The notes beneath the pieces are model-generated. The model saw only the letters and a program-made list of their open reading frames with translations, was not told the origin of the DNA and made no database searches. The position numbers and the translations under genes were made by a program. Shown piece by piece: positions 1 through 11,010 of a stretch of 64,000 bases of DNA. The stretch covers positions 261,231 to 325,230 of the forward strand of contig BFEA01000517.1 in the NCBI GenBank assembly GCA_003427395.1. The letters run 5' to 3'. The stretch is from Chara braunii. Lineage: Eukaryota > Streptophyta > Charophyceae > Charales > Characeae. The number at the start of each line of letters is the position of its first letter. The stretch's first letter is position 1.

Positions 1-45
1 CTCTGTGTGTGTGTGTGTGTGTGTTTGTGTGTATGTGTGTGTATG
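1..45. repeat. (GT)n microsatellite
   Basis: The window opens with a GT/GTAT dinucleotide tract. It is low-complexity DNA; the short open frame through it is a repeat artefact. Confidence 0.9.
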
Positions 46-163
46 TGTACGGCCACGTGGACCTCTGTGAGGAAGAAGAAGAACAAGAAGACGAAAAGGA
101 GGGAGAGGGGAAGGGGGTAGGGGCTGCCGGGACGTACCTTCGAAATTCGTCTGGCTCCTTCTC

Positions 164-164
<1 letters not shown>

Positions 165-238
<74 letters not shown>
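165..238. repeat. (CT)n microsatellite
   Basis: Nearly uninterrupted CT dinucleotides over about 74 bases. The Ser/Leu-rich reading frame across it is an artefact of the repeat. Confidence 0.95.
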
Positions 239-241
<3 letters not shown>

Positions 242-394
242 CATCATCGTCCGCCTCAGTCTCCTTCTGGGGGATGTTCCTCTACAGGGCTGGTCTGATT
301 CTCGCCCTGCGCCATCCCTGTGCCATCCATCAGTCCGGACAGTCACAGGCAGATTTGCAAAAGACAGATTTGGAAATGAAACAAGGCCCGATAC

Positions 395-470
395 CAAGGG
401 GCCTAGCGCATTTGGTACACCCATCAACTGTTGAAATGCAGAGCTGAGTTCGAACCTTGGTGAACCAGCT
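395..470 (+). other. tRNA-related sequence, possible SINE head
   Basis: A box-A-like stretch (CTAGCGCATTTGG, 402-414) is followed about 32 bases later by a box-B-like stretch (GAGTTCGAACC, 446-456), the layout of an internal RNA polymerase III promoter. The expected clover-leaf stems are poor, so this is more likely a tRNA-derived SINE head or an old tRNA pseudogene than a working tRNA. It lies just left of a foldback element. Confidence 0.35.
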
Positions 471-492
471 GAACAATATTCCTGAATTACTT

Positions 493-1024
493 GGGGCCAG
501 CTGGGAAAACTTTTTTTTTTTTTTCTTTTTTTTTAATTTGGACCATTTTTCGATTTATGAGTGTCATCCTTGCGCAGGGGCCATGCTAATCTTCTCTGTA
601 TCGTTCAAATTGTAACGGATGTCCCGAAGGACAGCTGGGAAAACTTTCGAAACGCCCGTCCTACTTCCATTTATTTGCGGTCTGCCCCTCTGACGGCCGA
701 CTTACCCTGTCGCGCCCCTCTGACAACGATTGAAGTTTCCGAAAAACCCCTGGCGTCATTTGGGCCTGAATATCTTCAATATGCCCCTACTGATACGGGT
801 CCGAAATTTCTAGTATGCCCCAATAGCTCCCTTCCCAGGGCCAGGGGAACAGCAATGCAACCAACAGCCATAGGGGCATTCTGGGAAGTTGCACCCCTCA
901 TTGGCAGGGGCCTGCATGATACCTTAGAGGCTCCAGGGGCACGACAGGGCAAGTCCGCCATTGGAAGGGCATACCGCAAATAAATGAAAGTCGGAAGGGC
1001 ATTTCCAAAATTTACTTGGCCAGT
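493..1024. mobile_element. Foldback/MITE-like element with long inverted arms
   Basis: The left arm (about 493-510 and 645-760, split by the U6 insertion) matches the reverse complement of the right arm (about 920-1024). Shared blocks include the stretch around CATTTATTTGCGG, the GGCCA termini and the repeated GCCC-T blocks. There is no transposase frame, so it is non-autonomous. No target duplication could be fixed with confidence, so the superfamily is undecided. Short frames at 561-983 on either strand are by-products of the palindrome. Confidence 0.6.
535..632 (-). pseudogene. U6: U6 snRNA retropseudogene, full length, poly(A)-tailed
   Basis: Read on the minus strand this is a nearly complete U6 spliceosomal snRNA. 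It has the 5' stem-loop with GTCCTTCGGGAC, the ACAGAGA box, the AGATTAGCATGG block, CCCCTGCGCAAGGATGACAC, and a plant-like 3' end (AAATGGTCCAAATT). Instead of the T-run terminator of a polymerase III gene, the 3' end runs into a tail of about 24 As (511-534, one interruption). A 16-bp direct repeat, CAGCTGGGAAAACTTT, flanks it at 498-513 and 632-647, overlapping the first U6 base by one. A poly(A) tail plus a target duplication are signs of LINE-driven retrotransposition, so it is very probably not an active gene. Several substitutions against the plant consensus agree with that. It sits inside the left arm of a foldback element. Confidence 0.9.
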
Positions 1025-1042
1025 CAGTTACACACTGATATC

Positions 1043-1067
1043 TTTTTTTTTTTCTTTTTTTTTTTTT
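1043..1067. repeat. Poly(T) tract
   Basis: About 25 bases of T with one C, just right of the foldback element. It may be the tail of a minus-strand retroinsertion, but no body was recognised. Confidence 0.6.
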
Positions 1068-1384
1068 CACCTTTCAGTACCTACCTAATACTACTACGCC
1101 AATACAGGGGATCCCTGCAAGTATATGCATGTTGCCCTCTACCCTAATTGGTGGTGATCATGTAGTAGGGTGGGCCGGCGGTGTAGTGGGCGGGAGCGGC
1201 AGCTAAAGCAAAGACTCAGCAGTTTGCCAGTACCTTGCCCATCTACTTCCCTGCCCCAATCAAGTAACAACAATGTCTATGGGCATCACTCTCCCGCACA
1301 CCACACACAGACACACCCGAGAAGGCCAAAGACCCGACTAAGCCAACTATCTTAGTTGGTTGGCACCAACAGTGCCGGAAGGTG

Positions 1385-1461
1385 GTTAGTGGGGATTGAA
1401 CCCACGACCTCTTGAATGCCACTTGGCAATGCATAACCAACTGAGCTACGCCGCTTCCTCA
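1385..1461 (-). other. tRNA-like sequence or tRNA-derived SINE head
   Basis: On the minus strand a perfect box A (TAGCTCAGTTGG, 1448-1437) is followed by a box B (GGTTCAATCC, 1402-1393) at tRNA spacing, with a T-arm-like GTGGGTTCAATCCCCAC. The expected anticodon arm is replaced by a TGCCA-AG-TGGCA hairpin with a two-base loop, so no anticodon can be read. This favours a tRNA pseudogene or SINE head over a functional tRNA. Confidence 0.5.
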
Positions 1462-1537
1462 CACAAAGATATCTCCAAAGAAAAAACAAAAAAAGGCCCA
1501 ATCTGGTCTCTCGGGGGACCTTTTGTTTTTCCCTTCG

Positions 1538-2615
1538 ACAACTTAGGCCTGGACCCCACAAGAATTCCTTTGGAAAAGACGTTTCCGCAGAACGATCGTC
1601 GGAAGAGTTTTGGAAAGTCTGGAAAGCTTTCTGGGGGGACCCCACAGCGGAGGGAGTTTGCGGCAAAATGTTGAAAGAGTTTACCATAATAGGAAATGTG
1701 GCCGCCAAGCGTCCCGAAATGGAAACTGCTGGTTTGTCAGAGTGACCGGCCGTGGAGCGTAGGAACCAGCATGGTCCGACACAAGCGACTCTAGGCGGCG
1801 TTTGGGCGACCGGCGAATCGGGAATTGAACGGCGCCACTGAATTCATTGGGGGTGGGTGGAGTCTGTGGCTGTGGTACCAGTCCCGGTTACCACAAACCC
1901 GCGATGTGACCGTTTGGGCTGACTGCGGACGCGGTGTCTGTGCCAGCACCATCCCCACCAAACCGGCAAGCAGACTTCCACGGCAATGCGCGGCGATGGA
2001 GGTTGGAGAAGGCTTGCATGACCGAAGCCCAAGGGGAGGAACCACCCACGTGCGCGGCAAGGTCGTCAAAGGCGCCTTCACATGCAATCACTTCACCAAC
2101 GTTGGTTGCCTGATGACGCCAACGGCATGCAAAAACCCCACCTTTGGAATTCGAATTCAAATTCAAATTCCAAAGGCCGGGGCTTTCCCTGCCAAAATGT
2201 TAACCGCTGACGCGGGGCCACTGAAGGTGGGCCCCGTCTCACCGTGCGACACCGTGCATGGAACACAGTGCTGCTCCAGGACCCTTCGAACCGGTTCGGT
2301 GGACATCCTGAAGTCCGGCCTGTGGGCGACATCTTGGAAACCTTCGGGATGCCTCCACCCCCAACGTTCGAGAGTCGGCACAAAATTGCGGCAGAAATCC
2401 CTCCCGCGGAACTTTTTCACGCCTCAGACCATGTGGAAACACAATTCCGCACTTTTCCTGCCCACAAAGCGCAGCGTGTGGGGCCCTGCAGAACACTTCC
2501 GCGGAAAACACAAAACTTTTCCACAGACTTTTTCGGGCTATGTGGGCTCCCGGAAACAATTATGCGGCGAAAGTTTTCCTTGCCGCATTCTTGTGGGGTG
2601 CAGGCCTTAGTCCAA
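1538..2615. mobile_element. Degenerate foldback element with imperfect inverted ends
   Basis: The left end (TTAGGCCTGGACCCCACAAGAAT, around 1540-1565) pairs with the reverse complement of the right end (around 2590-2612). Inside each end lie blocks rich in GGAAAA and TTTCCGC in opposite orientation. A near-palindromic AT-rich core around TTGGAATTCGAATTC occurs at about 2146-2175. Many overlapping open frames occur on both strands of this GC-rich stretch, but none resembles a protein. It is an old non-autonomous element or piled-up insertions. Confidence 0.4.
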
Positions 2616-2624
2616 GGCCAACTC

Positions 2625-2825
2625 TGTTTTTTTGGGGGGGGAGTTAGATTCTTGAGGTCCTACACTAGCCTCCTAGGCCCTTAGAAAAGAAAAGCCGCGC
2701 CCTGTGGGACAATTTTTTTTTTTTTTTTTAACAACGTGATCCAAATCCGGCTTTGTTTTTTTGTTGGGGGGGGTTAGACTCTTGAGGTCCTATACTACCC
2801 CCCAGGCCTCTAGAAAAGAAAAGAA
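2625..2825. repeat. Direct duplication of a T/G-run module
   Basis: A module with a T run, a G run and TTAGA(T/C)TCTTGAGGTCCTA(C/T)AC, ending in AGAAAAGAAAAG, occurs at about 2627-2693 and again at 2755-2825. A poly(T) tract at 2711-2729 separates them. Origin unknown. Confidence 0.6.
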
Positions 2826-4681
2826 GGGTGCTGCACCTATTTTGTTCACGACCTGGAGATATCATATCTGGTTATATCCGGTTGGGTTTCTTTCACCTGA
2901 TATAACGGATGATTAGGGGCTGGGATAATCAGGGAGAAGGACAACACTTGAAACAGGCGGACTTACGTAGCAATCCATACTCTATAATATTGTTACGGGA
3001 GAGGAGAGTGGATAGAGAGAAAATAAAGTGCAAGAAGGAGAAGTAGGTTGCATAAAAAGAAGAAGTCAAGGAGTGATATAGATGGTTATATCAGAACAAA
3101 TGTGCTAAGTGTATTGATGAGGGTAGACGAGATATTAGGTTTTTTCTGTGAAGAAGTTTTAATGTCAGTGTGTGTTAATGTGGTATGCTCTTGGCTTGGT
3201 AACTTCAGTTTTTGCTTATATATGCTTATTCTTCTTACGGCTTGTTTGGGTTGCTGATTTTCAGAGATCTTCGAAGTTCAACGAAGAAGTTCTTTTAGAT
3301 CTCCAGGCACACACGAGAGGTGCAAAAAGACAAATTCACGAGCAAAAAGGGTATGGAAATGCGATGGGTATGTTCATAACCCATGAACGGGTGCGCCCCT
3401 TCAGGACAGGGTGCCCCAAAGGCCACCCAACCTTTGCTAATCTCACGTCTGCATTTTTAGTGTAGAACATAACTGAATACTTTGAAACTCCCTTTCGCTA
3501 GTAATTTTTATTTCATAATATCTCAAGATGCGACTTAGGCGAATTTTGTTGCCTGGGCTGTAGAAGCGAAATTGTTTTTGAGAGAGGAGCAACCAAATCA
3601 AAATAACTAACATAGTGTGCCCAAAAGAAAAGGAACCGTGCACATGCTGATTTTTCAATAATGGTTTAAACTACCTCTGCGCCTTGGGTTGTTTTTAACA
3701 AGCATCCAAAACATTATACACTACAAAAAAATTAAATGCCTCAAACCCTTACCGCCGGTCTAAGTCGTGCCCCTGTAGTAAACAAGTAAAAACAAAGGAA
3801 AAGTTTATCAAAATTCAAAAAAATAAGTTGGGATTACCCCGACGACGTAATATAAACAAAAAATTGTAAATTAAACAAAATTACCCTAATGACAAAAAAA
3901 CATTGTTACCAAATAAACCAACATAAAAAAAAACTACTAACACTCACTAAATATGCAAAAGGATAATCACTTTTGAATTAGCATCGAAAGATACATCACC
4001 ATAAGTTTTTTCTTTTGACAAATCTATATAGGATCGACGTCACGTAATAGAGGAAGAGATAGTTGGATGTTACATGCATATTAGAAACACATCTGATGCA
4101 CAAATGACAATATCATCGTGCATAAAATATTGTACTGTCACACCAGACATTTATGCGCACGGGCCTGCTTCAACCATAACAAAACTGACCTTCTTCATCC
4201 TTTCGGAGTTCGAAACGCAAATAATCAATTGGACAAGAAATGAAGAGGAATGGCGTAGGGTGTCAGTACCTGGAATGCTGGAAATAAAGGTAATCTGCAT
4301 TTTATGCTTTTGCACCTTCAACACGGTTGTTCAGAGAAATTCAAATTTTCAACAAAGTCAAGGTTCAGGCTCCTGATGGGATACCTCTGATACTGATAGT
4401 CGATTACAATGCAGCACGGAATAAGATGAAGGACCCGATAAAACCTTCAATACTCATGCCCCTACTATGAACACATATTGACTTACTTTTACGGGTGGTG
4501 AGTGGTGAAGCAAGTCCCTCAAGCAATAACATCTAAGACAATATAACAATTGGAATGACTGCAAAACTTTCCAAGGTAATACGAGTTATCGGATCGTCTA
4601 ACATTGCAAAAACAACAAAAAACATAAATCACAAAGCAAAAAACAACAACCATTATGAGAAAGTAAACAATTATTTATTTT
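2826..4681. other. AT-rich stretch without recognisable gene
   Basis: I see no gene, repeat or RNA here that I can support. The longest open frame (4074-4376, 100 codons, plus strand) has no recognisable motif and sits in AT-rich DNA with no supporting context. Confidence 0.6.
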
Positions 4682-4875
4682 AGGGGTAACTACGTGGGAG
4701 TCACAAAAACGAGTTAACTGCACTATGGGTCAAGATACGGTTTGGAATTGCACTTCGAAAACTCACCTTGCTAGAAAGTTGGGTTGTATACATTGCCCGA
4801 ACTAGAATTTTAAACTCTACCTTGACCCATATTGCAATTGTAACTCATTTTTATGACTGCCGAGTAATTTCCCCT
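4682..4875. mobile_element. 194-bp MITE with about 70-bp terminal inverted repeats
   Basis: The first 70 bases (AGGGGTAACTAC..., containing ATGGGTCAAG and GAGTTA) recur as a reverse complement in the last 75 bases (ending ...GTAATTTCCCCT). The element is almost all inverted repeat with a short loop and no coding capacity. AT-rich flanks (TTATTTTA and TGATTTTA) look similar but are not an exact target duplication. Confidence 0.65.
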
Positions 4876-4979
4876 TGATTTTACTACATCAACCAATACG
4901 AACGTCATGTGCTACCCTTTCGCTAAAGTTGTTAAATAGCAACTTACGCAGAGTACCTTTTTTGACTTATATTATTTTG

Positions 4980-4982
<3 letters not shown>

Positions 4983-5028
<46 letters not shown>

Positions 5029-5044
5029 TCAAATAGAACTGCCC

Positions 5045-5095
<51 letters not shown>
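4983..5095. repeat. Two (AT)n microsatellites
   Basis: AT tracts at about 4983-5026 and 5049-5095 are separated by a unique spacer of about 22 bp. The Tyr-Ile repeat frames across them are artefacts. Confidence 0.95.
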
Positions 5096-5097
<2 letters not shown>

Positions 5098-5260
5098 CAA
5101 AGGTCTCCTCTCGCCCTTACCCTTTGCATTTTCCTCTACAACTTGCCTATACTTCGCATTATGCCGCAATAACGCAGTTACATACAGTACCATGAAAAGT
5201 GTAGACAAGGTATGTGGCATATTTTCAGGAATTATATTGTTGTGAAAAAAGTACCACATA

Positions 5261-5293
5261 CCTTTCTCTCTTTCTCTCTCTCTCTCTCTCTGA
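5261..5293. repeat. (CT)n microsatellite
   Basis: A short CT run with an occasional extra T. Confidence 0.85.
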
Positions 5294-5510
5294 GCAAAAA
5301 TGCACCATTGTCTATATTAATGAGAAGTGGTTGTGTAATTTTATGTCAAAATCTACGTTCTACTTTGTGGGTAATTACAAGTATTTCATACCAGAGTACC
5401 GCGTACCTTTTCAAAATCTATTATTCGTTTAAAATTTTCCTTTTTCATACACACACATATCAAATACGCATAAACTAATCCCCAAATCATCCACTTTTTG
5501 TATTCCATAG

Positions 5511-5880
5511 CTAGGTTACCTGATCGGACGTCCGGGACCCCCTGACCGTCTGGGGTTGTCCGATACGACAACTGGGCGGACGTCCTCCCCGGGCAGACTG
5601 TCCGAGCCCGAAAAAAAAAAAAAAAAAAAAAAAAATCCTCAGAAAAATCTGAGAAAAATTTATGTTATATAAAAAAATAAACTGAACAACTTTTGCCTTG
5701 GAATCATATCCAAATTCGCTTTCAATTTTAAAATAAAAAATAAAATAAAACTTTTTTTTTTTTTAAAATATTTTTTTCGTGTTTTTAATTAATAAAAATG
5801 GAGTTGTTCGGGCCCGGACGTCCGGGACCCCCCTGACTGTCCGCCCAGGACGTCCTGCCATCGGACAATTGGTAGCCTAG
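5511..5880. mobile_element. hAT-type MITE, 370 bp, with perfect 8-bp target duplication
   Basis: The element begins CTAGGTTACC and ends in the reverse complement of CTAGGCTACC (one mismatch). It is flanked on both sides by TTCCATAG (5503-5510 and 5881-5888). Eight-base duplications are typical of the hAT superfamily. The subterminal parts are GC-rich and share the GGACGTCCGGGACCCCC module in both halves; the middle is poly(A)/AT-rich. There is no transposase, so it would need one in trans. The exact duplication suggests a fairly recent insertion. Confidence 0.8.
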
Positions 5881-6329
5881 TTCCATAGTTAGACGAACTT
5901 CAAGTATACATTACCATGTACATGTTGGGAGTGTATTGAGACTTGTTGGTACATGTTGGGCAAGGACGTTCCTGTATTCCAATCCGTTGAGTCTAGCAAA
6001 AACATTCAATACATATGTAAAAAGTAATTTCTGCATTGAAAAATAAAAATATTCTGGGATATTTTTTCTGTTGGAAGTCGAGAGATGGACGACTTCGGAG
6101 GCCGTGGGAAGCTAGAGGATAAGGGCCCAACATGGGGCCACCTACGGGAGTCTCGGGTTGGAGGCCCCGCGACCAAAGAAACCGGTGCGCGCAAGGCGCG
6201 AGAAAAAACAAGGGAGAGGGATCACTGTGGGGCGGAAAACGCCCAAGGAACATGGGACACCTTTGGGAAAGGCATCCGGGGCCACATGAGACTAAGTAAA
6301 AATAGTGGCATCCGGGGCAAAATGTGTCG

Positions 6330-6450
6330 AGGACCACCGGCGAGACTAAGTGTTGGGGATCACCTGCGGGACCAAGTGTCGGGGACCAGCGGTGGGACCA
6401 AGTGTCAGGGACCACCGGCGGAACCAAGTATCCGGGACCATCGACGGGAA
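6330..6450 (+). repeat. 26-bp tandem repeats, 4-5 copies
   Basis: Units follow the pattern GTCGGGGACCACCGGCGGGA plus CCAAGT, with small variations. The same block recurs in the 3' LTR at about 32336-32460. Confidence 0.8.
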
Positions 6451-6818
6451 ATTGGCGGGGGCATATGAAGGTCTCAAGAGGAAACGGCGGCACCACATGT
6501 GGGTTAGATAATTAAGACGAGGTGCACCGTCAAGATCAAGATCAAGATCTTGACGACCAAAAATATTAGCATCGCTAGTGCAAGCACTAGCGGTAGCAAA
6601 TGGAAAGGTCGAACAGAAAAGAAAAAGCAAAGAAACATGGAGTGCGAGGCATGGGAGCAATCCGAAAAATCTCGGATCAACCTCTTTAAAGAAAATAGAG
6701 TCAAAAGTGATCTCATGAGAAAAATAGGCCTCCGGGGCAAAATCGGAGCAAGAGGGGTCACTGTGGGAGAAAGATAGAGGTAAAAGGAAACTCCCATTGG
6801 CATGGGAAGACCATTATT

Positions 6819-6842
6819 GCAGTCCGAGATATATCGGACTGC
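6819..6842. other. Recurring stem-loop module (GCAGTCCGA / TCGGACTGC)
   Basis: A 9-bp perfect stem with a 6-base loop. Related copies lie at 7375-7398 and 7537-7560 in the 5' LTR, and at about 32823-32846, 33387-33410, 33549-33572 and 35077-35109 in the 3' LTR, with more decayed ones near 34250 and 34517. Most sit within a similar context (CATGGG or GGGGCTAGG upstream). This looks like an amplified structural or protein-binding module of the LTR; the function is unknown. Confidence 0.55.
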
Positions 6843-8089
6843 ACCTTGGGCATAGGAAGGGCCAAAACTAAGAGGGAGGGGCTAGAAAAGAGCCTTAACG
6901 AACACTTGATACTTGACATGCTAGGAAAAAGAAAGAAAAAATAAATAAATATAGGAGAATGAGACAAAAAGAGTGAGAGCGAGTGAGTGAGTTGGTCGTC
7001 AGTAGGGACTGCCGTAAGTAGGGACTGGCAGGTCCCTACTTTCCAAGAAAGGAGGAAAAAGAAAAGAAAAAAAAAAGAAATGGGCCCTAACAGTCAAACA
7101 CGGTAACTTGAGGAGATACATCCGTGACTTGATTCATTCTAGAATATCGCGATTACAAAGGACTTTGATTTTTTTATTTTTTTGCAGAGAAATCAAAGAA
7201 AATCAAAGCCCTATGCAACCGAAATAAAACGGATTGCATGCAAAAGAAGAAACACATGTTTTAGGTGCATCCGAAATCAAAATCAAGTCCGGATGCACTT
7301 GGGAGTTGGTCGTTTCTTTTTCTTTTGAGTGAGGGCTACTTGTGGGGCATGGAGCTAGGGAATTCACCCCTATTGCAGTCCGAGTTGCAACGGAATGCAT
7401 GGGGAATAAAAAACACATGTTTTTGGTGGATTCGGAGCTAATATTGAGCCCGGATGCACTTAGAAACCAAACGCTTCATTTTCTTCTAGCATGGGGCAAG
7501 TTGTGGGGCTGTGGGGCTAGGAAAATAGCTATCACTGCAGTCCGAGAAATAACGGACTGCATAGGGGTGCCTAGGCTAAGGGAAAATGATCCACGACAAA
7601 CCCAAAAGTCAAGAAAGGAGCAATTTCGGCATGGGGCATGAGGAGACGGTAAACGGCGACCGTGAGATGAGATCCCACGACCGAGAAAAATCGGCACACA
7701 TGTGGCACCTAAAGGAGAGATGTTGGGGCCACCAAGGGCAAGGGGGTCCAAAAATAAAAATGGGACACCACCCAGAATGTTGCCGGGGACCAAGTGGGTC
7801 AAAATAATAAAAGTCGAAAAACGGGAGACGCGCTGGCGGGACCGCCTGCGGGACAAGAAAACGGAACTAGTACGAAGGAAAAAAGGCGTCGGCTTGAGAT
7901 GTCCCAAACCATGAGCTATGGTGATTGGAGCTTGTGGTAACTTGGGGAAAAATGAGAGAGGAATGAGAGAGGGTTGAAGAAGAAGAAGGTTATACGCCAA
8001 AAAGGTATCTTGTGCAAGGAGGAGGAAGTGTTATCAAGATTGAGACTCCATCTCCAAGACATTAACAAGGTGAGTGGAAGGAAGATGGT

Positions 8090-8214
8090 TCTTCTTGTTC
8101 GTTTTCTTCTTCTTCCTTTTCTTTATCTCCCCTTTCTTCTTCTTCTCCTTCTTCTTCTTCCTCCTCCTCTTCTTCTTCCTCTTCCTCTTTTCTCCTTCTT
8201 CCTCTTCTTCTTAA
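8090..8214. repeat. (CTT)n-rich microsatellite
   Basis: Pyrimidine tract of CTT and CCT units. The counterpart in the 3' LTR is at about 35695-35860. Confidence 0.9.
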
Positions 8215-8220
8215 ACATAG

Positions 8221-9100
8221 AACTCGTGAACCCCCCCCCCAAGAAATATTGGGTTTGAACGAAATTTATTTAGGATTTTGAGAGTACGGTTTTTAGGCCT
8301 TCTACAAAAACAAGATTCTTTGCGATGTCAAAAAACCAAAAAAAAAGAATAAAAAGATATTTTTAGAGAACCACTTGAAGTGCTGAGAAAAAAAATAAAA
8401 ATTTTCACAATAAATCATTACTAGGCGGAGCATCATATATTTATAAATTCAACTATTCATGTTTTTTATTATCTAAAAAAATCATGTTTATAGTCCTATA
8501 AGTTGTGTATCACGACGAACATGTTTGAGGGTTTGGTGAACGCGCGAACGTGTTATCTTGTTTATTAATACGTTTGCCATAACATATTCTCCTTTTGTTT
8601 AATATTATTATTATTATTATTTTTTGGTTTTGTATTTTTAACTTCTGTTTGACTAGAAATTTCAAGAGATGTCCGAGACAAAAATTATTTTTGCTGTTAT
8701 TTTGCATAACATATATTTTTTTAGAAATATTTTATTGTTAATTTTAAAATTGATATATTGAGTCTATAAATGTTGAAAACGATATATAGTCTTATATGCC
8801 AGAATTCACTAAAACTGTTTTCTTACAACTTTCAAGTTTGTTTTATTTGAGCTCTGCTTTTCAAGAAGTTTATTGAGAATGACTTATAGTCCTATAACAA
8901 GATTTCTGTAAGAACGAGTTTTTCTCCACATCTTAAGGATCGCTCAACTGTTTGCCAGGTTTTTTGCCTTGTCACTTGGAAAGTGGTCAAAAATGTTTTT
9001 TTTTAAAAATCAGAAATATAAGTTTGACCTCTACTTTTTTACTATATACAAAATGTTGGGTTTTGTGGTTTTGTTGGTTTTTTACGAATCCTGTGTTCTT
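8221..9100. other. 5'-LTR-specific AT-rich segment
   Basis: About 880 bases present only in the 5' LTR, between the CTT tract and the 91-bp array. The 3' LTR goes straight from one to the other. It is either an insertion in this copy or a deletion in the other. I recognise no coding sequence or termini. Confidence 0.55.
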
Positions 9101-9119
9101 ATTCTTCTTTTTCTTCATC

Positions 9120-10780
9120 TTCTTCTTCCTATTGAGCTACTCAAACTCTTGCATTTCACTCACATACTAGTAGGTGATGATCCGATTCTTTCATGGATGA
9201 TCTCATGCTCAATACTTGTGATTTGGCCTAGTGTAGATCTTGCATTTTACTTACACATTAGTAGGTGATGCTCCGATTCTTTCATGAATGCTCTCATGTT
9301 CAATTCTTATGATTTGGGCTTCTTCAATTCTTGCATTTCACTCACATACTAGTAGGTGATGTTCCGATTCTTCTATGGATGATCTCATGCTCAATACTTG
9401 TGATTTCACCTAGTGTAACTCTTGCATTTCACTCACACACTAGTAGGTGATGCTCCGATTCTTTCATGGATGATCTCATGCTCAATACTTGTGATTTGGC
9501 CTAGTGTAGATCTTGCATTTCACTCACACACTAGTAGGTGATGCTCCGATTCTTTCATGAATGATCTCAAGCTCAATTCTTGCGATTTGGGCTACTTCAA
9601 TTCTTGCATTTCACTCACACACTAGTAGGTGATGCTCCGATTATTTCATGAATGACCTCATGTTCAATTTTTGTGATTTGGGCTACTTCAATACTTGCAT
9701 TTCACTCACACACTAGTAGGTGATGTTCCGATTCTTCTATGGATGATCTCATGTTCAATACTTGTGATTTGGGCTTAGTGTAGATCTTGCTTTTCACTCA
9801 CATGTTGGTAGGAAATCCCCTGATTCCTCTTTGGATGATCTCTTGCTCAAATCTTGTGATATAGCCTAATGTAACTCTTGCATTTCACTCATACATTAGT
9901 AGATCATGCTCCGATTCTTTCATGGATAATCTCATGCTCAATACTTGTGATTTGGGCTAGTGTAGATCTTGCTTTTCACTCACATGCTAGTAGGAGATCC
10001 TCCGATTCTTCTATGGGTGATCTATTGCGCAAATCTTGTGATGTAGCCTAGTTTAACTCTTGCATTTCACTCACATTCTAGTAGGTGATGCTCCGATTCT
10101 TTCATGGATGATCTCATGCTCAATACTTGTGATTTGGCGTGGTGTGAATCTTGCATTTCACTCACATACTAGTAGGTGATGCTCTGATTCTTTCATGAAT
10201 CTCATGTTCAATTCTTGTATTTTGGGCTATTTCAATTCTTGCATTTCACTCATACACTAGTAGGTGATGTCCCGATTCTTCTATGGATGATCTCATGTTC
10301 AATACTTGTGATTTGGGCTAGTGTAGATCTTGCTTTTCACTCACATGTTGGTAGGAGATCCTTCGATTCTTTCATGGATGATCTCTTGCTGAAATCTTAT
10401 GATATAGCCTATTGTAACTCTTGCGTTTCACTTACACACTAGTAGGTGATGTTCCGATTTTTTCATGGATGATCTCATGTTCAATACTTGTGATTTGGGC
10501 TTAGTGTAGATCTTGCTTTTTACTCACATGCTAGTTAGGTGATGCTCTGATTCTTTTATGGATGATATAATGCCCAATACATGTGATATAGCCTAGTGTA
10601 ACTTTTGAATTTCACTCCCATGCTAGTAGGTGATCCTCTGATTCCTCAATGGATGATCTCATGCTCGATACTTGTAATTTGGTCTAATATAAGTCTTGAT
10701 TTTCATCCATATGCTAGTTGGAAATACTCCGATTCTTCCATACGTGATTGCGTGCTCAAGACTTGTGTTTTAGGACTAGT
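9120..10780 (+). repeat. 91-bp tandem array (array A, 5' LTR)
   Basis: About 18 units with a period of 91 bases, measured from successive TCCGATTCT blocks (9181, 9272, 9363, 9454). Each unit carries CACTAGTAGGTGATGCTCCG, a CATGGATGATCTCATG block and CTTGTGATTTGG. Units diverge by several substitutions and small indels. The homologous array in the 3' LTR (35880-38060) has more units, so the array has changed in copy number since insertion. There are no spacers, so it is not a CRISPR array. Confidence 0.9.
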
Positions 10781-11010
10781 TTAGTTTTTGCTTCCGACTA
10801 ACATGATAGATGATGACATTCCGTTTTAAGTTTGGTTGCATGTATGAGCCATTGGAATGTGTTTGAGCAAGTCTCACTCACATACATGACTCAACTATCA
10901 CATGATGGAAGTCTATTCAAACTTGGTTGCATACATGAGCCATGATCATGTGTTTGAGCAAGTCTCACTTACGTACATGGCTCAACACTCACATGATGAT
11001 CTCCCGGTTC
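10781..11010 (+). repeat. Linker module between the two LTR arrays
   Basis: Two imperfect copies of a roughly 110-base module with TGAGCCAT, GTGTTTGAGCAAGTCTCACT and ACATGGCTCAAC. The 3' LTR has about one copy (38060-38200). Confidence 0.7.

Noticed and set aside
9-434. Ser/Leu-rich protein frames over microsatellites (also 13178-13627, 39623-40054, 44380-44692)
   Set aside because: They follow dinucleotide repeats and have no conserved region.
535-632. Functional U6 snRNA gene
   Set aside because: The 3' end has a poly(A) tail instead of a T-run terminator, and the copy is bounded by a 16-bp target duplication.
1385-1461. Functional tRNA gene
   Set aside because: Internal promoter boxes are good, but no anticodon arm can be formed.
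4944-5259. Tyr-Ile repeat peptides
   Set aside because: Pure translation of (AT)n tracts.
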